Source of the DNA: DATAOG01 sp963782885
GTDB taxonomy: Bacteria > Pseudomonadota > Alphaproteobacteria > Geminicoccales > Geminicoccaceae
Assembly (NCBI GenBank): GCA_963782885.1
Contig: CAWALL010000020.1
Location: 62,001-126,000, forward strand
DNA: 64,000 nt
Direction of reading: 5' to 3'
Shown here: positions 54,686 through 64,000 of the stretch, piece after piece
Layout of the letters: every line of letters starts with the position of its first letter
How positions within the stretch are numbered: position 1 is the first letter of the stretch
Notes under the pieces: model-generated
Databases searched by the model: none
What the model was told of the DNA's origin: nothing
The model's input: the letters and a program-made list of their open reading frames with translations, nothing else
Translations under genes and position numbers: made by a program

Positions 54686-56644
54686 TCAGGCGGCCGGCCG
54701 CTCCACCTCCTCTGCCAGGATCTCACGCCGGACGTAGGCGCGAAAGGTTTCGAAGTCGGTGAAGAACCGAAAGCCCGCCCGGTTGGCGGCTTCGTGCGTC
54801 TCGGCAGGCTCGTCGATCAGAAGGGTGACCGGCTCGCTCAGACCCTCCTGCAATCCATCGGGCCAGGCGAGATCGAATACCGCCAGTGGCTCGCCCGTGA
54901 CCGGATCTGGGAGTTCGAACAGGAGCTCGCCCTCTGGCAGCCCTTGGTCGACGACCCACTGATTGCAGGCCAGGAGCAGGTCTTCCTCTTCTTCGCCCGC
55001 GATGCCGCCCGGCATTGAGGCGACCTGGCGCTCAAGAATCGGCGTGCTCTCGACCGGCTCCGGCATGCTGCCGACCAGCAGGCTGTCCAGAAAGCTGTTC
55101 GCGGCGTGGGCGAGCAGCTCTCGGCGCTCGGCCAGAAACTCCTGGTAGTTCTCGACGTCCCAGAGCCGCCGATCCATCGGAATCCAATGCGAGCTGACCG
55201 CGTCCGGATGCTTGGCGCTGAACTTTTCGAGATACTCGGCCGGATCGCGGTTCGAGACCCGGAGGTTGGTCTCCTGGGTCAGGAAGGTGAAGTTGGCGAT
55301 CGCGTTGACATCCGGCCGGCTATAGCCGTGCTTGTACAGCAGGGCCTTGGGAAAGATGTGATGCACCTCGAGCCGGTTGAGCCGGCCGAGCAGGTTCATC
55401 GACAGCTCGATGCCGCTCGCCCAGTCGCGCGCCTTGCCGACCCTGGTCATCATGTAGAGCAGCGGATAGAAGCGCGCGCCCTTGCTCCAGCCGAGGAAGT
55501 CGTTGGCCTGCAGACGAAGATCGCCACGGTGCCGCCTGAGATCCCTGATCAGGCGATCCAACGCGCCGTCCGGCTCGCTGATCAAGGTCAGATCCTGATT
55601 GAGGAAGGTCTCGGTCGAGCCCGCATAGCGACCCCAGAGGAAGGTGTGGACGTACCAGTGGAGCAGCTTGTCCCGCTCGCGCGGATCGTCCAGGCGAAAG
55701 GCGCGCCGATCCAGATAGCGGGCCATGAGCGGGAACGAGTACCGGCTGCCGAGGACCCGGTCGTGGTCGAGGCCGAGCCGTGCCCCGATCAGGTTCAGCA
55801 GCTGGTCGATCGCCCGCTCGGCGCGCTGCAACCCGTCCTGGAAGCGCGGCGTGTCGACATCCGCGAGCGACGAGAAGAACGCCTGGCCGGTCAGGATCGT
55901 GGTGATACAGCGCAGCAGCAGCTCGAGCTTGAAGTAGAAGCCGGCCCGGCGCCAGCGGTCGAGCCGCTTCTTCATCTCACTCCGGGCATCCGGCCACTCG
56001 GCGCAGATCTTGGCGAGCGCGAGGTCGCCCTTGGAGAGCTTGGTCCCGCCGCTGTTCACCCGGTTGAAGATGTCGACCACGAGGTCGACCGTCTTGTCGG
56101 GGCCGGTCACCTCCTCGATGTGCAGGTCGATGTCCCGGATCGAGTGGATCGCATTCAGGCGATCGAAGTAGATCCCGACCTTCGGTTCGAACGCCGGATT
56201 CCCCATGAACCGCGGCATGAACGCGCCGAGTCCCTTCTGCATCAGCTCGGTCACGTCGACCCACAGCGGGTCATCTTTCATCTTGAGCGGGCTGTAGAAG
56301 CTGAACTCCTCGCCTTCGACATGGAAGTGGAGCCCGGCGAAGGCCTGGGCGTTGCCATCGAAGAACTTCGGCGGCCGGCCGCGGATGATGCCATAGAGCG
56401 AGGTCATGCGCTGCTGGCCGTCGAGCAGCAGCTTGACCACGCCGGGCGCAACGTTGCCGTCGCCGCGCGCGTGTGCCCCTTCCGAGCGCGTGGTCCAGAC
56501 CAGTAGGCTGCCGACCGGGAAACGCCGGTAGAGCGACTGCATCAGCGCGCGCACCTGGTCACGGTTCCAGACGTAGCCGCGCTGAAACTCGGGAAGCGCG
56601 ATGCTGCCCATGTCGATCTGATCGAGGATGGTGTTGATTTTCAT
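54686..56644 (-). CDS. DUF262 / DUF1524 (ParB-like plus HNH) protein
   Basis: A 652-residue intact protein whose ATG overlaps the methylase stop (ATGA). N-terminal DUF262: DMGSIALPEFQRGYVWNRDQ and KLLLDGQQRMTSLYGIIRG, the DGQQR nucleotide-binding signature. The C-terminal half has the HNH/DUF1524 motif LEVHHIFPKALLYKHG and a following NFTFLTQETN. GmrSD-type relatives are modification-dependent nucleases whose N-domain uses NTP. This is the only unbroken gene of the operon, 48 bases before the helicase start, so it may still be translated. Confidence 0.88.
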   Translation of the reverse strand: MKINTILDQIDMGSIALPEFQRGYVWNRDQVRALMQSLYRRFPVGSLLVWTTRSEGAHARGDGNVAPGVVKLLLDGQQRMTSLYGIIRGRPPKFFDGNAQAFAGLHFHVEGEEFSFYSPLKMKDDPLWVDVTELMQKGLGAFMPRFMGNPAFEPKVGIYFDRLNAIHSIRDIDLHIEEVTGPDKTVDLVVDIFNRVNSGGTKLSKGDLALAKICAEWPDARSEMKKRLDRWRRAGFYFKLELLLRCITTILTGQAFFSSLADVDTPRFQDGLQRAERAIDQLLNLIGARLGLDHDRVLGSRYSFPLMARYLDRRAFRLDDPRERDKLLHWYVHTFLWGRYAGSTETFLNQDLTLISEPDGALDRLIRDLRRHRGDLRLQANDFLGWSKGARFYPLLYMMTRVGKARDWASGIELSMNLLGRLNRLEVHHIFPKALLYKHGYSRPDVNAIANFTFLTQETNLRVSNRDPAEYLEKFSAKHPDAVSSHWIPMDRRLWDVENYQEFLAERRELLAHAANSFLDSLLVGSMPEPVESTPILERQVASMPGGIAGEEEEDLLLACNQWVVDQGLPEGELLFELPDPVTGEPLAVFDLAWPDGLQEGLSEPVTLLIDEPAETHEAANRAGFRFFTDFETFRAYVRREILAEEVERPAA

Positions 56645-59023
56645 GCGGAACGTCGCTCTTGGGGTGATGGCGGTCCATTTAGCTGGCGCTTTGCCAGCAG
56701 ATCCTTAAGCCGGCCCAGTACGGTCTGGAAGGCCGCGAAGTTGGCGGCAGTGAGGTGGGTCGGGTCGGCGATCCAGGTGGCGAAACGCTCCTTGTAGTCC
56801 GGATGCGGGGCACGGACGTACCAGTACGCGTCGTCGTCCTCGTCGAGCTCCCAGAGCGGATCGGTCCTCTCGTCCTTGAGGCCGACGAGCAGGTCGGCGA
56901 ACAGCCTTCTGGAGACCGCGTAGGCGCCCTCGTTGGTGGCCTGGCGGCGCAGGGCGGCGCTGAAGCACTGCTCGACGGTGCACGGCCAGTTGGTCTCCGG
57001 GATCTTGAAGCGGGCCATCACCTGCCCGAGCTCCTCGCTCGGCTTGAGCAGGCACCACCAGATGCCGTTTTCGAGCTGGCCCCAGACCCCGCCCGCCTTC
57101 AGCTTCTTGAAGTCGCTGCCGTCCGAGAGCGCGCGGCCGGCGCCGTCGTTGTCGGCGAGTGCCAGGATCGTCTTGTCGAGCGCCATCCTGAGCGCGCCGC
57201 CCTTGCCGGCGAGGCTGCGCATGCTGTCCGTGCCGCCCGCGGGCAGGATCGTGAATGGCATTGGCTCGCCCGGGTGCAGCGCCCGCCAGGCCGCCTCGAC
57301 GATCGGCGCATCGCTCGCTCCCTCGACGAACAGCACCGGCTGCGGCTCCTGGTTGGCCCGCTTTACCAGCTTCTTGAGCTGATCCTGGACGCCGCGCAGG
57401 GCCTCGCGCACGACCGGGAAGTACTCGGGGTCCTCGAGGCGTGCGGGATCGAAGGTGCTGTCCTTGGCGAAGCGGTCGTAGGCCTCGAGCACGAGGCGCT
57501 GCGTGCGGTACTCGCCGTACTTCTTGGTCTCGTTGTCCTTGAGCACGCGGAAGGTCTCGGAGGGGTAGTCCTCGCCCATGACGTCCTTGGGATCGAGGAT
57601 GTAGCTCAGCTCCTTCTTCGAGAGGCCGTAGAGGTAGGCGTAGTAGGCGTCGAGCTCGGCCCGCAGCTGCACCCGCCGCTCGGGGTCCCAGCGGAACGGC
57701 TCGCCCTCGTAGCCCAGGTCCCTGGCGAACGGCTGCATGTCCCAGGCGGTGTAGGTCAGCTCCAGCACCCGCGGGGCGATGAAGTCGAGGTCGCGATCTG
57801 TGTAGGCGGATGGTGCAAGAGCAGGAAACTGCTTAATGTAGAAAAAATTCAACGTCGTTCCGCCGACTTTCTGCCGAGCTATATAGTCGAGGACCATTAA
57901 ATCCAAGTTGCCGATCAACCCCGCCAGCCGAGCAGCCAACTGCGCTGCCAGCCCTTGTCCTTGAGCCTCGCCTCGACCTCCTGTTGGGAGACCCAATAGC
58001 GCGGCATGGGGCGGAACGCTAGGTCCAGCTTCTCGGTCTCGTCGACGTCCCGCGCGCTCTCGCCGCCCGCCGTGTAGGTTGCCCAGCGGGAGTCAAACTG
58101 ATGAATCATCGTGGCCTCGTAGAGAGGCAAGAAGCCCTCGCCACTTGGAAGTCGCCACGTCGTTCCTTCGAGCCGTGCTGCCGGCTCTGCAAAATATCTT
58201 CTCGTTCGAAACAGATGACTGTCAGTGTTCATCATAAACATCAGCAAGAAACGAATCTCCCAGGGGTTGAAATTACTCCTTTCGGTATCATCGATAAGAA
58301 CCCGGACTCGCTGGTAAATCTTCTTCGTCAGCTCGGCATCCGCTTGACTGCGGAAGATCGGGCAGGTCTTCGTGTTTGGATTGATGAGCGCGATGTCCTC
58401 GGGCGACAGGGTGAACCGCCGCCGCCCATCGGCGAGGTGCTCGGTCCTGGTGGCGAAGAACGTGAACGTCGTCGTCGGAACGTCGCTGCCAAGGGTCAGC
58501 AGGCAAAACTTGTAACTGCGGTGGACGCCAGGAAAGACGCCCTCGCGGTTCTCAAAATCGAGCAGACTGACCAGCCGCGAGTTGTCGATAATCCAACTAA
58601 AATAATGCCGATTGAAAGAATCAGTTGCTATACCAGTAGGCAATACGATTCCAACACGTCCCCGGTTGTTGGTCAAATTTGCGGTCAGTTCTGCGAAGAA
58701 GGGGGCTAAATTCAGTCGCCCGAAATTGGCTAGCCGGTATCGCCCGGAAGTGTGGATGAAGTTCTGCGACCGTTCAATATCAGCATTTGCGGTTTGATAC
58801 GCCGTGGCAATCGCAGGATCAGAGTCTATGAGCTGTTTGATCAAGCGTTGGCGCGCAGCCATGTTCTGTTCACTAGCGATTTCCGGTGCGGAAACGGCAA
58901 AGAATTCGCGCGGGTCGAATTGGAGCTGGTCCCACGGCGGGTTGCCGAGCGCCACGTCGAAGCCGCCGGCGGTGAAGACCTCGGCAAACTCGAGCGGCCA
59001 GTGGAAGAAGCGGTGCTCGTGCC

Positions 59024-60115
59024 CTAGTGTGCTGTCCCGTTGATACGGGAGCAAAGTCGTTCGAGTTTGGCCAGAATGGAGTCGGCGGTGGCGGTCCAGA
59101 CGAACGGTCGGCAGGTCTGGTTGTAGTGGGTCACGAAGTGATCAATCTTGGCAACCAGGTCGCGCACCGAGTGGAACGAGCCGCGCCGGATGGTCCTCTC
59201 GCTGATCAGGGCGAAGAAGCGCTCGACCAGATTGAGCCACGAGCTGTAGGTCGGGATGAAATGGAGGTGCCAGCGCGGCCGCGCGGCGAGCCAGGCCTTG
59301 ACCTTGGGATGCTTGTGGGTGGCGTAGTTGTCGAGGATGACGTGGATCTCGAGGTCGGCCGGCACGGCCTGCTCGATCGTGCGCAGGAAGCTGAGGAACT
59401 CCTGGTGCCGGTGCCGCGGGCGGCACTGCGCCAGGACGGTGCCGTCGAGCAGGTCGAGGGCAGCGAACAGCGTGGTGGTGCCATGGCGGAGGTAGTCGTG
59501 GGTCACGCCCTCGACGTAGCCGAAGCCCAGCGGCAGCAACGGCTGGGTGCGTTCGAGCGCTTGAATCTGGCTTTTCTCGTCGAGGCACAGGACCAGCGCC
59601 TTGTCGGGCGGGTTCAAGTACAGTCCAACCACGTCGCGCAGCTTCTCGATGAAGAACGGATCGGTCGACAGCTTGAAACTGTCGCGGCGATGGGGCTGCA
59701 GCCCGAACGCCTGCAGGAAGCGATGTACGCTGGTCTTGGCGATGCCGGTTTCGGCGGCCAACCCGCGCACGCTCCAATGGGTGGTCCCATCCTTGGGCCT
59801 GGCGTGCAGGGTCGTGTTGAGCAGCGCCGCGATGCGCTCGTCGTCGATCGAGCGCGGCTTGCCCGGGCGCAACTCGTCATGCAAGCCCTCGATGCGGCGG
59901 GCGACAAAGCGTTGGCGCCACTTGCCCACGGTCGCGTTGGTGGTGCCGAAGCGCCGCGCCACCGCGCTGTTGGTCGCGCCGGCGGCGCACGCGAGAACCA
60001 TGTTGGCGCGCCGCACCAGCGCCGCCGGCAGCGAGCGCGACCGGGCGATCGACTGCAACTGCGCCTGCTCCTCGTCACTCACCACGAGCTCCGCCTTCGG
60101 TCGACCCATCGCCAT
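59024..60115 (-). CDS. IS630-family transposase (DDE), copy 2
   Basis: Same 363-residue protein as copy 1, from ATG 60115, with catalytic blocks LCLDEKSQ, VILDNYATH and LNLVERFF. As in copy 1 the TAG stop (59024-59026) is supplied by the target site. Identical sequence suggests one copy arose from the other, or both from a common donor, recently. Confidence 0.95.
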   Translation of the reverse strand: MAMGRPKAELVVSDEEQAQLQSIARSRSLPAALVRRANMVLACAAGATNSAVARRFGTTNATVGKWRQRFVARRIEGLHDELRPGKPRSIDDERIAALLNTTLHARPKDGTTHWSVRGLAAETGIAKTSVHRFLQAFGLQPHRRDSFKLSTDPFFIEKLRDVVGLYLNPPDKALVLCLDEKSQIQALERTQPLLPLGFGYVEGVTHDYLRHGTTTLFAALDLLDGTVLAQCRPRHRHQEFLSFLRTIEQAVPADLEIHVILDNYATHKHPKVKAWLAARPRWHLHFIPTYSSWLNLVERFFALISERTIRRGSFHSVRDLVAKIDHFVTHYNQTCRPFVWTATADSILAKLERLCSRINGTAH

Positions 60116-60188
60116 CGAGGCTTCTCCATCACGAGGACACTCCCGATGGGATACGACACATATGCCAAAAACTAAAGGGACGGCACAC
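59027..60188 (-). mobile_element. IS630-family insertion sequence, copy 2
   Basis: Exact repeat of the element at 7127-8288, offset by 51,900 bases, same orientation, again between TA duplicates inside CTAG (59024-59027 and 60188-60191). It interrupts the adenine methyltransferase gene; joining the flanks gives ATEL-GHEHRFFHW in frame. Confidence 0.95.
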
Positions 60189-62411
60189 TAGCTCCGTCGC
60201 GGTCTTCATGACGCCCTGGATGCCGGGCTGGTTGCGGAAGGCTCGACGCACGTGGTCGGTGGTCGGGATACGCTCGGGCGCGCCAGGTGCCGGCTTCTCT
60301 AGCTTGGCGAAGAACGCCGCGGTCCAGAGGTCGCACGCCTGGCGCAGGCGCCGGAAGTCGGCGTGCAAGTCGCGGAACTCTTGGTAGCGTCGCTCCTTCT
60401 CGTGCACGGCATCGGGGCTGTCGTCCTCGAACCCCTCGAGCTGGCGGGCGGCCCGGGCGATGCCGGCCTCGGCCGCGACCAGGTCCTCCGTGCCGAACAG
60501 GCCCAGCGTCTCCTGCCCCTTCGCCTACTGCCTGTTGCGCTTCTTCAGATCCTTGGCGACCTGCTTGTCGTCGCCGGTGAGCGGCTTATAGGCGTCGTCC
60601 GGGATGCCCTTCTCTAGAACCTTCAGGTCGAACACGCCGATCAGGCTGTCGCCGAGCTTGACGTGGTGGTCGAGGAAGGAGAGCGGGCGGCCGGTGTTGT
60701 GGCCTTCGATCCAGAGCGCGACCTTGCAGAGGTCGACGGCGAGCGGGTTGCGGTCGACCGCATAGAGGCAGTGGCGGACCACGTCGCGGATCGCGGCGCG
60801 CTGCGCCTCGGGGGCGGGCTCAGGCTCGCCAGTGCGCACCCGCGCCAGCTCCTTTGCCGATCCGCCTGGCCGCGGCGAGCAGAAAGTGCCCCGAGCCGGC
60901 GGCGGGATCGACGACTTTGAGAGCGAGCAGCGCGCGCTCCTTCTCATCCGGCGTGCTCGCCTTGGCGAGCCGCTCCTCCATGACGGGCACGAGCGCCGAG
61001 TCGATCAGCTCCATGACGAGGGCGTGTGGCGTGTAGTAGGAGCCGGTCTGCTTGCGCTCGCTGCCGGCGACCAGATCGAAGGTCCGGTGCTCGGGGTCGA
61101 CGTGCGGGTGGTACTCGAGCAGGCCTTCGTAGACCGAGCCCAGCTCCTCGACGTCAAGGCCGGCGTAGTTGACCCGGCGGCGGACGCCGCGCCGACGGGC
61201 CCGGCCGCGGCCCTCGGGCGTGTCCTCGAAGGTCGAGAGGTGGAAGAGAGCGCGCAGCAGGTCCTCGTTGCGGCAGGCGGCCTGCTCGAGGTCGGCGCAG
61301 GCGAGCGGGCCGAACAGCTCGCCGTCGAGCGCGGTCAGGCCGAGCATGGCGGCGTGCTTGTCGTCGCGGAACAGCAGGAAGGTCTGCTTCAGGCCTTCCC
61401 AAAGGTCGCTGTGGCGGTCGCCGGTGAAGCGCCGCTCGGCGAGCTGGCGGAGGCGGCTGATGCTATACCAGTCGGTGTAGATTCTTTGGCGAGCGGCGTT
61501 CTCGTGGTCCGGGACGAGCAGCAGCCGGCGCTCCTCGGCGACCATCAGGAACAGCAGTCGGTACACCAGACGGAGCAGCTGGCGGAAATATTCGGCTTCG
61601 TCGATGCGGCGGGTTTGGAACGCCTCGCGCAGCTTGGCGCTGTCGGGATGGGCCAGGAAGCCGGTGCCGAGGGTGCGCAGGGCCTGATCGACGCCGGCGC
61701 TCAGCCGCTCGCGGACGCGGCCGCCCTCGGCGATGCCCTGCTGGTAGTAGCGCTCGAGCCAGCACTCGTGGGCGGTGGCCGTGCCGTGGGGAAGGCGGGT
61801 GCGGTGGGCGAGGCGGAACAGCGGCACGAACTCGCTGTAGAGGTTGCCCGCGACCATCGCCTCGAGATCGAACTCGATGTAGGTCGGCTTGGCGAAGCGC
61901 TTGCTGTCGCGCAGCAGGCGGAGCTGCCGGCCGTTGGTGACCACGCCCCAGAGCGCGTCGGCGCGATTGAGGTAGTCCTGGACCAGGGCATGCGGGCTCT
62001 GGCGGGCCTCGCCCCGGCGGTCGAGCTCCTGGTCGTGGGCGACGATATGCACCGGCGGCGCGCCTTCCTCGTCGCCTCCGAGATGGGAGATTGTGAAGCT
62101 CGCGCCGCCGGCGTGCAGAGCCGCGGGCTGGTAGCTGAGATCGAATCCCAGAAGGCCCAGCACCGGCAGCATCCAGAGGTCGCGGGTGACGGTCGTGGCG
62201 CTACCCTGGGAACGCGCCCGGCGGCCCTCGAAGGTCTGCCATTGGCGCTGGACGTCCGAGAACGTGGCCTGGATCTCCTCGGACAGCCGCGCGCCCTCGA
62301 GCCCGAAGTCGGCCGGCCTTTGCCCTGTGATCTCGTCCGGGCGGGAGCCGAGCTTCTCCAGGAGGTCGGCCGAGAACAGGCCGCCCTCGATCGTGATCGC
62401 GACGTGCGCCA

Positions 62412-63249
62412 TCAGCGTGCCCTCCCGGTCGGGACGAGCACGAAGCAGCCCATGATGTCGGGCGGCTCATGGGGCTGGATCTCGAGCTTCGGCGCCCTCG
62501 TGAGCTTGCGCAGGCGCTGGTGGGCGTCGGCCAGCGCGGCGACGCGATGATCGAGCACCGGCCGATACCAGGCGTCGTTGGACTCCAGGAAATCCAGCGC
62601 CCAGCCAACATGGTCCCGCTTTTCCGGCTCTGACATGTTTGCGCTCGGCTGGGCTCGGTCCGCGAGCGCCCGCCCCGCCCGGTCGAGCGGCTCGAGCCAG
62701 CGGAGTCTGCCATCCTCGCGCTGGCAGGCGGCGAGCACGATCTCCTCGGCGAAGCTCTCGACCGGCTCGGCGTCGGCCTGGATCTGCTCGCGCAACAGAT
62801 ACCGGATGCGCAACAGCAGCAGGATCGTCCGCAGGCCGACGGCATCGGTGTAGATCGCGCCGGCTCGAGCGAAGCCCGCGTCCGGTTCGGCCGCGAAGGC
62901 GCGGCCCAGCACCTCGTCGGCCACCGCGGCGACCAGCGGGTGCGTGCGACCAATCGGCTCGGCGTCGGGGGCCAGCCGGGCATCCAGGGTGATCTCGAGC
63001 GGGAAATCGAGGCCGGTCTGCTCCCTGAGCTTCGCCTCGAGGGCACCGGGCGTAACGGTGCCAACGGACGCGTTCTGGCCAAGGCGGAGTGCTCCGCCGA
63101 AGCGCTGCACGGCATCGGCCATGAATTGCAGAACCGCCTCGGGCTCGCCGAGCACGCTGTCGGTCGCCTCCAGCTCACGCTCGACCTCGTCGGGTTGGAT
63201 GCCGCTCTGCTTGAAGAACGCGCGGTCGTCCTTCTCGCGGGCGGCCACC
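62412..63249 (-). pseudogene. SNF2-type helicase, C-terminal fragment (DrmD-like)
   Basis: About 278 residues remain: REKDDRAFFKQSGIQPDEVE, EPIGRTHPLVAAVADEVLGR and TILLLLRIRYLLREQIQADA. The RTHPLVxA block followed by a helical tail is typical of the ends of RapA/SNF2-like helicases in DISARM-type operons (from memory). The whole ATPase part is missing: the sequence meets the Mod fragment head-to-head at about 63249. Its stop overlaps the methylase start, so it was the upstream partner in the operon. Confidence 0.7.
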
Positions 63250-63817
63250 CGGTCCCAGGCAGTACGTGCTCCGCTACATGCTCGACGTCGAGGCGCGAGG
63301 TAGTCAGTCCTTGCTGAACGTCGGGGCGTTCAGTGATCCGACCGCCTACAAGCTGAAGGTCAAGGGGCCGGGGAGCGACGAGAGCCGGGAGATCAATGTC
63401 GATCTGCTAGAGACGTTGAACTACCTGATCGGCCTGAGGGTCAGGCACATCGCTGCGCCTCAGAGCTTTCAAGCTGCGTTCAAGCGTGACGAGGAACGGC
63501 GGTTGCGGCTTGATGGGCGGCTTCGGCAGGATGAGGCTGGGCCGTGGTGGTTCCGCACCGTGGATGGCGTCACGCCCGATGGGCGAAAGGCGCTCGTGAT
63601 CTGGCGAAAGCTCACCGACGATGCCGAGGAGGACAATCTGGTTCTCGACGAGTGGCTCATGCGGCAGGGCTACTCGACCAAGGATTACGAGTTCGACCTG
63701 ATATACGTGAATGGCGACAACAATCTGGAGAATCTCCGCCAGCCTGACGAGACGTGGAAGGTACGGCTGATCGAGGAGGATTTCCATCGCCTGATGTTCG
63801 ACGTCGAAAGCGTGTGA
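63250..63817 (+). pseudogene. Mod-type site-specific DNA methyltransferase, C-terminal fragment
   Basis: From 63250 the frame reads QYVLRYMLDVEARGSQSLLN, then DPTAYKLKVKGPGSDESREI and NVDLLETLNYLIGLRVRHIA, ending KVRLIEEDFHRLMFDVES at TGA 63815. This is the tail of type III-like Mod adenine methylases. The catalytic part is absent because the sequence starts at the junction with the SNF2 fragment. No start codon belongs to it. It lies 14 bases before the next gene. Confidence 0.72.
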
Positions 63818-63831
63818 GGGGAGCGAGACCA

Positions 63832-64000
63832 ATGCCTCCACGCGGACGCCGGAACAACCGACCTCAGGTTCCCTTCGCCTACAAGCTGGTGCTGAACCAG
63901 TGGCTGTTCAGCCTGTTCGGCCTGCCATCCGACGATGGGTTCTACACCTGGAACGGGCGCAAGATCGCCCTTTTGGACGCGTTCAAACAGAAGTTCCAGA
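63832..64000 (+). CDS. start of a probable type III restriction helicase (runs off window)
   Basis: ATG 63832 behind GAGGGGAGCG begins MPPRGRRNNRPQVPFAYKLV and LNQWLFSLFGLPSDDGFYTW. I associate this N-terminus with DEAD/DEAH helicase-restriction proteins encoded after the Mod methylase. The 56 residues seen do not yet include a Walker motif. Position right after the Mod fragment supports the assignment. Confidence 0.5.
   Translation, partial: MPPRGRRNNRPQVPFAYKLVLNQWLFSLFGLPSDDGFYTWNGRKIALLDAFKQKFQ

Larger units (their letters stand above)
56641..62412 (-). pseudogene. Eco57I/PglX-like adenine methyltransferase ending in a TOPRIM domain; multiply broken
   Basis: ATG 62412 overlaps the upstream stop by one base. 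The N-terminal half leads to motif I (DPAAGSGHFL); a one-base insertion near 60861 is followed by VRHCLYAVDRNPLAVDLCKV. An in-frame TAG at 60525-60527 replaces what should be Gln. IS630 copy 2 sits at 59027-60188 and its removal restores the frame. Motif IV NPPW (58932-58943) is beyond it. Near 57920 a frameshift and a deletion remove the usual segment between GWRG and LIGNLDLMVLDYIARQKVGG. The last 190 residues are a TOPRIM domain (VLFVEGASDAPIV, ILALADNDGAG). Intact, it would methylate adenine for self-recognition. Confidence 0.85.

Noticed and set aside
55106..56506. Plus-strand frame of 466 codons
   Set aside because: Antisense of the intact DUF262 gene, with an unnatural Arg/Pro/Ala-rich composition.
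59027..60175. Plus-strand frame inside IS630 (also at 7127-8275)
   Set aside because: Complete antisense of the DDE transposase, present in both copies only because the element is repeated.
60832..62550. Plus-strand frame of 572 codons
   Set aside because: Antisense of the methylase N-terminal half and part of the SNF2 fragment; repetitive Gly/Ala/Val composition and no motif.
49313..63249. Calling the locus a complete DISARM or BREX system
   Set aside because: No PLD (DrmC), no PglZ or BrxC-like ATPase, DUF262 and TOPRIM parts are extra, and three of four genes are broken. The similarity is stated only as DISARM-like.

Overview
The window is high-GC throughout (judged by eye), with compact operons, frequent GTG starts and DUF3489, GpA-terminase and IS5/IS66/IS110/IS630/IS1595/IS1380 content. 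This suggests a free-living or environmental alphaproteobacterium, perhaps Rhodospirillales-like. That placement is inference from gene style; there is no rRNA to settle it.

Layout. (1) 1-4.6 kb, ordinary chromosome on the + strand: SDR fragment, PQQ sugar dehydrogenase fused to cytochrome c, methyltransferase, small membrane protein, GST, YbaK and tRNA-Ser(GCU). (2) 4.6-6.4 kb, sparse ground with small or degraded ORFs next to the tRNA. (3) 6.4-12.7 kb, secreted proteins: an M11-type metalloprotease gene split by IS630, a DsbA-like oxidoreductase and a large exported protein with a clear terminator. (4) 12.8-16.4 kb, phage/plasmid debris: DUF3489 protein and terminase subunits. (5) 16.4-24.1 kb, a leftward sugar-phosphate operon: HAD phosphatase, tal, pgi, DUF2090 aldolase-like, gnd, tkt. 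tkt is cut off at a junction with the phage terminase, pgi carries an IS1595 element and a frameshift, and the HAD gene is frameshifted. (6) 24.2-27.7 kb, IS5, IS481 remnant and IS110; the IS5 sits inside a 77-residue single-helix membrane protein gene. (7) 27.8-47.7 kb, a mostly leftward block of redox and detoxification genes: cupin, quinone oxidoreductase, NmrA-like, three GST-type genes, cytochromes b and c, zinc ADH, DoxX, sulfite oxidase-like, MFS and EamA transporters, SDR and two peroxiredoxins. It is interrupted by IS1380 and a group II intron/serine recombinase mosaic. (8) 48.3-49.3 kb, truncated IS66. (9) 49.3-63.25 kb, a leftward defence-type operon: SNF2 helicase C-terminus, Eco57I/PglX-like adenine methylase ending in a TOPRIM domain, DUF262/HNH protein, and DEAD-box/DUF1998 helicase with a C-terminal nuclease-like domain. 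All but the DUF262 gene are broken. (10) 63.25-64 kb, the C-terminus of a Mod-type methylase and the start of its probable helicase partner, on the + strand.

The recurring theme is gene inactivation. Four IS insertions lie inside otherwise continuous reading frames; in each, removing the element and one target copy restores the frame on paper. About fifteen other genes carry single-base frameshifts, stops or truncations. IS copies, truncation junctions and a deleted methylase segment cannot be base-calling noise, but some one-base indels could be, and raw reads would decide. The most interesting system is the decayed defence operon, which resembles class 1 DISARM in its helicase/methylase/DUF1998 content but adds DUF262, TOPRIM and nuclease-like modules and lacks a visible PLD gene.
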